A DNA stretch of 64,000 bases from Thiorhodovibrio frisius. GTDB lineage: Bacteria > Pseudomonadota > Gammaproteobacteria > Chromatiales > Chromatiaceae. Shown here piece by piece: positions 61,083 to 64,000 of this stretch (positions are counted from its first letter, which is position 1; each line of letters begins with the position of its first letter). Made by a program: the position numbers and the translations under genes. A model generated the notes under the pieces. That model saw nothing but the letters and a program-made list of their open reading frames with translations, had not been told where the DNA came from and did not search any database. The DNA lies in assembly GCF_033954835.1 (NCBI RefSeq), contig NZ_CP121471.1, forward strand, positions 62,001-126,000, written 5' to 3'.

Positions 61083-61195
61083 ATGCGGCGGTCTCAGCCA
61101 GCGCCGCCGCCCCTACCCGAACCCGGCGAGGTTGGTTATGATCGGCGACGGAGCTGTTCCTCCAAGTCCGGAGTTGACAGGAAGGATGTGGGTTA

Positions 61196-61453
61196 ATGAT
61201 GTCAAACACCGTTGAAATCGCCTGCCCGCCTGAGGTCATGCTCAGTCTGCACATGAACTCGCGAGAACTCGCCGAGCGCGTGCAACGAGATGCCGCCATG
61301 GCGTTGTTTCGGGAAGGGCGTTTGTCCTCTGGGTTAGCGGCCCAGTGGCTTGGTATGCCGCGCGTGCATTTTCTGCTGCTGGCGATGGCCGCCGGTGCCG
61401 AATTGCTGGAGGACACTGAGGAAGATTTCCGACGCGAGACGGCGTTGTTGTAA
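61196..61453 (+). CDS. UPF0175-family antitoxin
   Basis: An 85-residue protein with the UPF0175 pattern AMALFREGRLSSGLAAQWLG followed by MPRVHFLLLAMAAGAELLED. The start is ATG 61196 or 61199. It is followed with a one-base overlap by a DUF3368 protein; the two families regularly form a toxin-antitoxin pair. Confidence 0.85.
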   Translation: MMSNTVEIACPPEVMLSLHMNSRELAERVQRDAAMALFREGRLSSGLAAQWLGMPRVHFLLLAMAAGAELLEDTEEDFRRETALL

Positions 61454-61938
61454 TGGTGTTCTGCAATACGACGCCCTTCATCGCGCTGGCGAGCATTGAC
61501 CGACTCGACCTGCTGCATCTGGTTCTCGGAGACATCGCAGTGGCGCAAGCCGTGGCAGAGGAATGCGCCCGGGGTGGGCCGATCTCGGTACCCGCCCTAC
61601 AGCGCCTGCCTTGGGTGAATTTGTATCCCGATTTGCCATCGGATGAGTCGATGATCTTGGATCTGGATCGCGGCGAAAAGCAGACGATTTTGCTGGCTCG
61701 TCACCACGGTAGTGACCTCGTCGTGATCGATGAACGCCGTGCGCGCAGCTTGGCCGAATACCTTGGACTGCGCGTGACTGGAACCCTGGGCATTCTCGTC
61801 AAGGCAAAAGCAAGCGGCTTCATCCCATCTTTCCGGGAAGCGGCCGCTGCGATGCGTGGCCAAGGTATCTATTACAGTCAGGGATTGATCGACCGTCTGG
61901 GTGAACGACTCGGAGAAATAGGTGACCGACTCCCGTAA
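61453..61938 (+). CDS. DUF3368 PIN-like toxin
   Basis: A 161-residue PIN-superfamily protein. The first strand MVFCNTTPFIALASIDRLDL carries Asn where most PIN proteins have the first catalytic Asp. Later acidic positions are LDRGEKQTILLA, VVIDERRARSLAE and GTLGILVKAK, as in DUF3368. The start ATG overlaps the antitoxin stop. Confidence 0.85.
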   Translation: MVFCNTTPFIALASIDRLDLLHLVLGDIAVAQAVAEECARGGPISVPALQRLPWVNLYPDLPSDESMILDLDRGEKQTILLARHHGSDLVVIDERRARSLAEYLGLRVTGTLGILVKAKASGFIPSFREAAAAMRGQGIYYSQGLIDRLGERLGEIGDRLP

Positions 61939-62495
61939 ACGGCACTCACCATAACGAAGCTGTAGAATCATAAGGGGGGTCAGTGCGGCCTGGCAAGGCC
62001 GCGTGTTCTAGCGGGTTAGAGTCCCGCCTGGGTAATCGTGAGCCGCGAGCCCAGTATCGAGCCTTGGGGCACGAATGGTAACAGACGCGTCCATGCGTAG
62101 GCACGAAAACAGGCGAGGTGCAAAGGTAGCGGGTGAAGCCGCCCCTGAAGGTGTAGAGCCCCGAAAATTACGTTGGAGAGTGCCGACGGGTTTGGCCCCC
62201 CGGCAGGCAACACTGCATGTCGCGTCAAGGTCAGTGGCATGGAGACTCCCCGGGGTCCGAGGCCGTATCGAGCCTGACATTGAGAGCACGTGGTAACCAG
62301 GGAGATCCGTGCATCGGTCTGCGGGAAGCGGGCACCGGCGAACAAGTGTAAAAAGCGAGGACGCCGGCGGTGTTGCACGGAAGTCGGAGCCACTCGTATG
62401 AGCGATGACGCCCGGTAATGCGGGACGAGCAAAGGAGTGGCGGTCTGAGATAATGTGACAGTGACACACGTCCCTACGCTGAGAGGACTAAGAGC

Positions 62496-63830
62496 GTGAC
62501 AACCAAACTGAAGCGTTTCACACTGAAGGCGCGCGAGGAACTGCATACGCGGTTCACCTCCCTGATGGGGTTGCTGTTTGATCCCGAGGGGTTGCGTGAG
62601 AGCTTCGGACGGCAAGACGGACGCAAGGCGCCCGGAGTTGACGGGGTAAGAAAGGAGGACTATGCCAAGGGCCTATTGGCTCGCTTGGAGGACTTATCGG
62701 CACGGATACGCCGACTGGGCTACAGGCCGCAACCGGTGCGGCGAACCTACATCCCGAAAGGAGATGGGCGTATGCGCCCACTGGGCGTTCCGAGTTTCGA
62801 GGATCGTCTGGTGCAGGATCGTCTTAGCCAAATCTTGCAGGCCATTTGGGAGCCGGAGTTTCGGGACTGCTCCTATGGCTTTCGCCCTGGGCGCAGTGCG
62901 CACGATTCGCTGCGACGGGTCGCGGAGGTCATCACTAACGAACGGACGCAATGGGTGGTTGAAGCCGACATCAAAGGCTTCTTCGACCACGTCTCCCATG
63001 CCCATCTGCTGCGCTTTCTGGAGCACCGCATTGGCGATCCGAACTTTCTACGGATCATCCAACGGTTTCTGAAGGCCGGCATCATGGACGATGGCGTATT
63101 CACAGCCAGCGTCGAGGGGACACCGCAAGGTGGATTGGTCTCGCCCGTGTTAAGTAATATCTACCTGCACTACGTTCTCGACCTTTGGTTCGAAAAGCGT
63201 TTTGCACGCCAGTGTGCGGGCAAGGCCTACCTGATTCGCTACGCCGATGACTTTGTGGCCTGCTTTGAGTACGAAGCCGACGCCCGCGCATTTCTCACCG
63301 AGATGCCTGCGCGTTTGGCCGAGTTCGCTCTGGAGATCGAGCCGAGCAAGACGGCGTTGCTGCAATTTGGCAGTGCCATGCTCGGACGTCGGCGGGTGCA
63401 ATGCCAGGGACCACGCACCTTCAGTTTTCTTGGTTTCACCCACTACGTGGGTCGGAGTCGGACGGGGCGCTTTGTGGTCGGTCGCAAAACCGACGGCAAG
63501 CGCCTGCGCAAGAAGCTCAAGGCCCTCAACGCGCGCCTGCGGGACTTGCGTACTGAGGGAGGGAACGCCATGGTGGCCTTCCTTGCGCGGCATCTGCAAG
63601 GACACATCCAGTACTATGGCGTCAGCGGTAACAGTCGCGGGCTGTCGAGCTACGTCTACTTTGCCCAACGGCTGCTGTTTACATGGCTAAACAGGCGAAG
63701 TCAGAAGCGCTCGGTGAACTGGAAACAGTTCTCGGCGTATATCCGGCTGCTGCTGCCCAAGGCACGCATTCTCCATAATCTCTACCCCGTCCCTTGGTGG
63801 ATGGCTCAGGCTGGGAGCCGGATGGTGTAA
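62496..63830 (+). CDS. ltrA: Group II intron reverse transcriptase/maturase
   Basis: A 444-residue protein from GTG 62496. RT domains seen are APGVDGVRKEDY, RRTYIPKGDGRMRPLGVPSF, YGFRPGRSAHDSLRR, VVEADIKGFFDHVSH, GTPQGGLVSPVLSNIYLHYV and the catalytic IRYADDFVACF (YADD, residues 249-252). A maturase (GIIM-type) domain follows with FLGFTHYVGRSRTG and YYGVSGNSRGLSSYV. There is no HNH endonuclease extension. It splices its own intron and reverse transcribes it into the target. Confidence 0.93.
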   Translation: MTTKLKRFTLKAREELHTRFTSLMGLLFDPEGLRESFGRQDGRKAPGVDGVRKEDYAKGLLARLEDLSARIRRLGYRPQPVRRTYIPKGDGRMRPLGVPSFEDRLVQDRLSQILQAIWEPEFRDCSYGFRPGRSAHDSLRRVAEVITNERTQWVVEADIKGFFDHVSHAHLLRFLEHRIGDPNFLRIIQRFLKAGIMDDGVFTASVEGTPQGGLVSPVLSNIYLHYVLDLWFEKRFARQCAGKAYLIRYADDFVACFEYEADARAFLTEMPARLAEFALEIEPSKTALLQFGSAMLGRRRVQCQGPRTFSFLGFTHYVGRSRTGRFVVGRKTDGKRLRKKLKALNARLRDLRTEGGNAMVAFLARHLQGHIQYYGVSGNSRGLSSYVYFAQRLLFTWLNRRSQKRSVNWKQFSAYIRLLLPKARILHNLYPVPWWMAQAGSRMV

Positions 63831-63847
63831 CACTCCAAGTCCGGTTC
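63815..63847 (+). ncRNA. Group II intron domain V
   Basis: The sequence gagccggatggtgtaacact followed by ccaagtccggttc folds into the short catalytic hairpin. It has the AGC triad (GAGCCGGA paired with TCCGGTTC) and an internal bulge, 18 bases inside the end of the reverse transcriptase gene. Confidence 0.8.
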
Positions 63848-64000
63848 TGCGAGGAGCCGGGAGTCGAGCTGCGCATGGTCAAGATATCGTGGCACCGCCG
63901 GGAAACCAGGCGGAAAACAGAGAAAACGAACGTTGACCTAAACACGGTAAGACCCCGGCTTACTCTCCGGTTGAATTTATTTTACCATGTCAACCCATCG

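Larger units (their letters stand above)
61983..63968 (+). mobile_element. Group II intron with encoded reverse transcriptase
   Basis: The 5' end is GTGCGG at 61983, preceded by exon aaggggggtca. The structured 5' region (domain I, ~500 bases) precedes the reverse transcriptase. Domain V lies at 63815-63847. The 3' boundary is placed near 63960-63968 because what follows (ggttgaatttattttaccat) continues the REP-like exon interrupted at the 5' side. It is apparently full length, ~2 kb. The exact 3' end is uncertain. Confidence 0.8.

Noticed and set aside
62016-62615. 199-codon and overlapping minus-strand open frames 5' of the reverse transcriptase
   Set aside because: They lie antisense in the structured RNA part (domain I) of the group II intron; no family match.

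Overview
The window is a large capsule / surface-polysaccharide locus from a GC-rich proteobacterium, followed by a mobile-element-rich flank. Gene content fits a gammaproteobacterium such as a purple sulfur bacterium (Chromatiales): Kdo-linked group 2 capsule genes, many type II toxin-antitoxin pairs, a DUF4351 nuclease-like protein, DUF1640 proteins and RAYT/REP-like repeats. The placement is inferred from gene families; there is no rRNA or other phylogenetic marker in the window.

Layout. 0.5-9.2 kb: a GDP-mannose dehydratase-like gene, an FkbM methyltransferase on the minus strand, a Wzm/Wzt O-antigen-type ABC exporter, a methyltransferase with a heptad-repeat coiled coil, and a double-domain glycosyltransferase. 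9.8-14.4 kb: two acidic secreted-type proteins (DUF4214; a 1090-aa RTX/S-layer-like protein). 14.4-16.3 kb: a duplicated block with three terminator-bearing hairpin elements, three DUF1640 genes (two frameshifted), two very small membrane proteins and a 50-bp group II intron 5' fragment. 16.5-28.5 kb: the export core kpsS, a lipoprotein, an outer-membrane polysaccharide export protein, kpsM, kpsT, kpsE, a sulfotransferase, a glycosyltransferase, a HigBA-like pair and kpsC. 28.5-38 kb: tightly overlapping glycosyltransferases and another sulfotransferase. 38-57.9 kb: a mosaic in which AT-rich genes alternate with GC-rich ones (sulfotransferases, glycosyltransferases, methyltransferases, two PLP aminotransferase-like proteins, an ATP-grasp enzyme, a HAD/kinase/nucleotidyltransferase trio). 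It is interrupted at 44.8-47.6 kb by a toxin-antitoxin island (HEPN pair, MNT, VapBC, MntA-HepT). 58-64 kb: IS4, IS110 and RAYT remnants, a DUF4351 protein, a RelE/HTH pair, a UPF0175/DUF3368 pair and an apparently complete group II intron with its reverse transcriptase.

How it works together. KpsC and KpsS build the Kdo linker on lipid. The glycosyltransferases assemble the chain. KpsMT, KpsE and the outer-membrane export protein move it to the surface. At least seven sulfotransferase-fold proteins plus several methyltransferases and amino-sugar/kinase enzymes suggest a heavily decorated, probably sulfated capsule. One sulfotransferase is split at a run of nine G, so it may switch on and off. 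The second ABC exporter (Wzm/Wzt) suggests a second exported glycan. The Kdo-supply genes kpsF and kpsU are not seen here.
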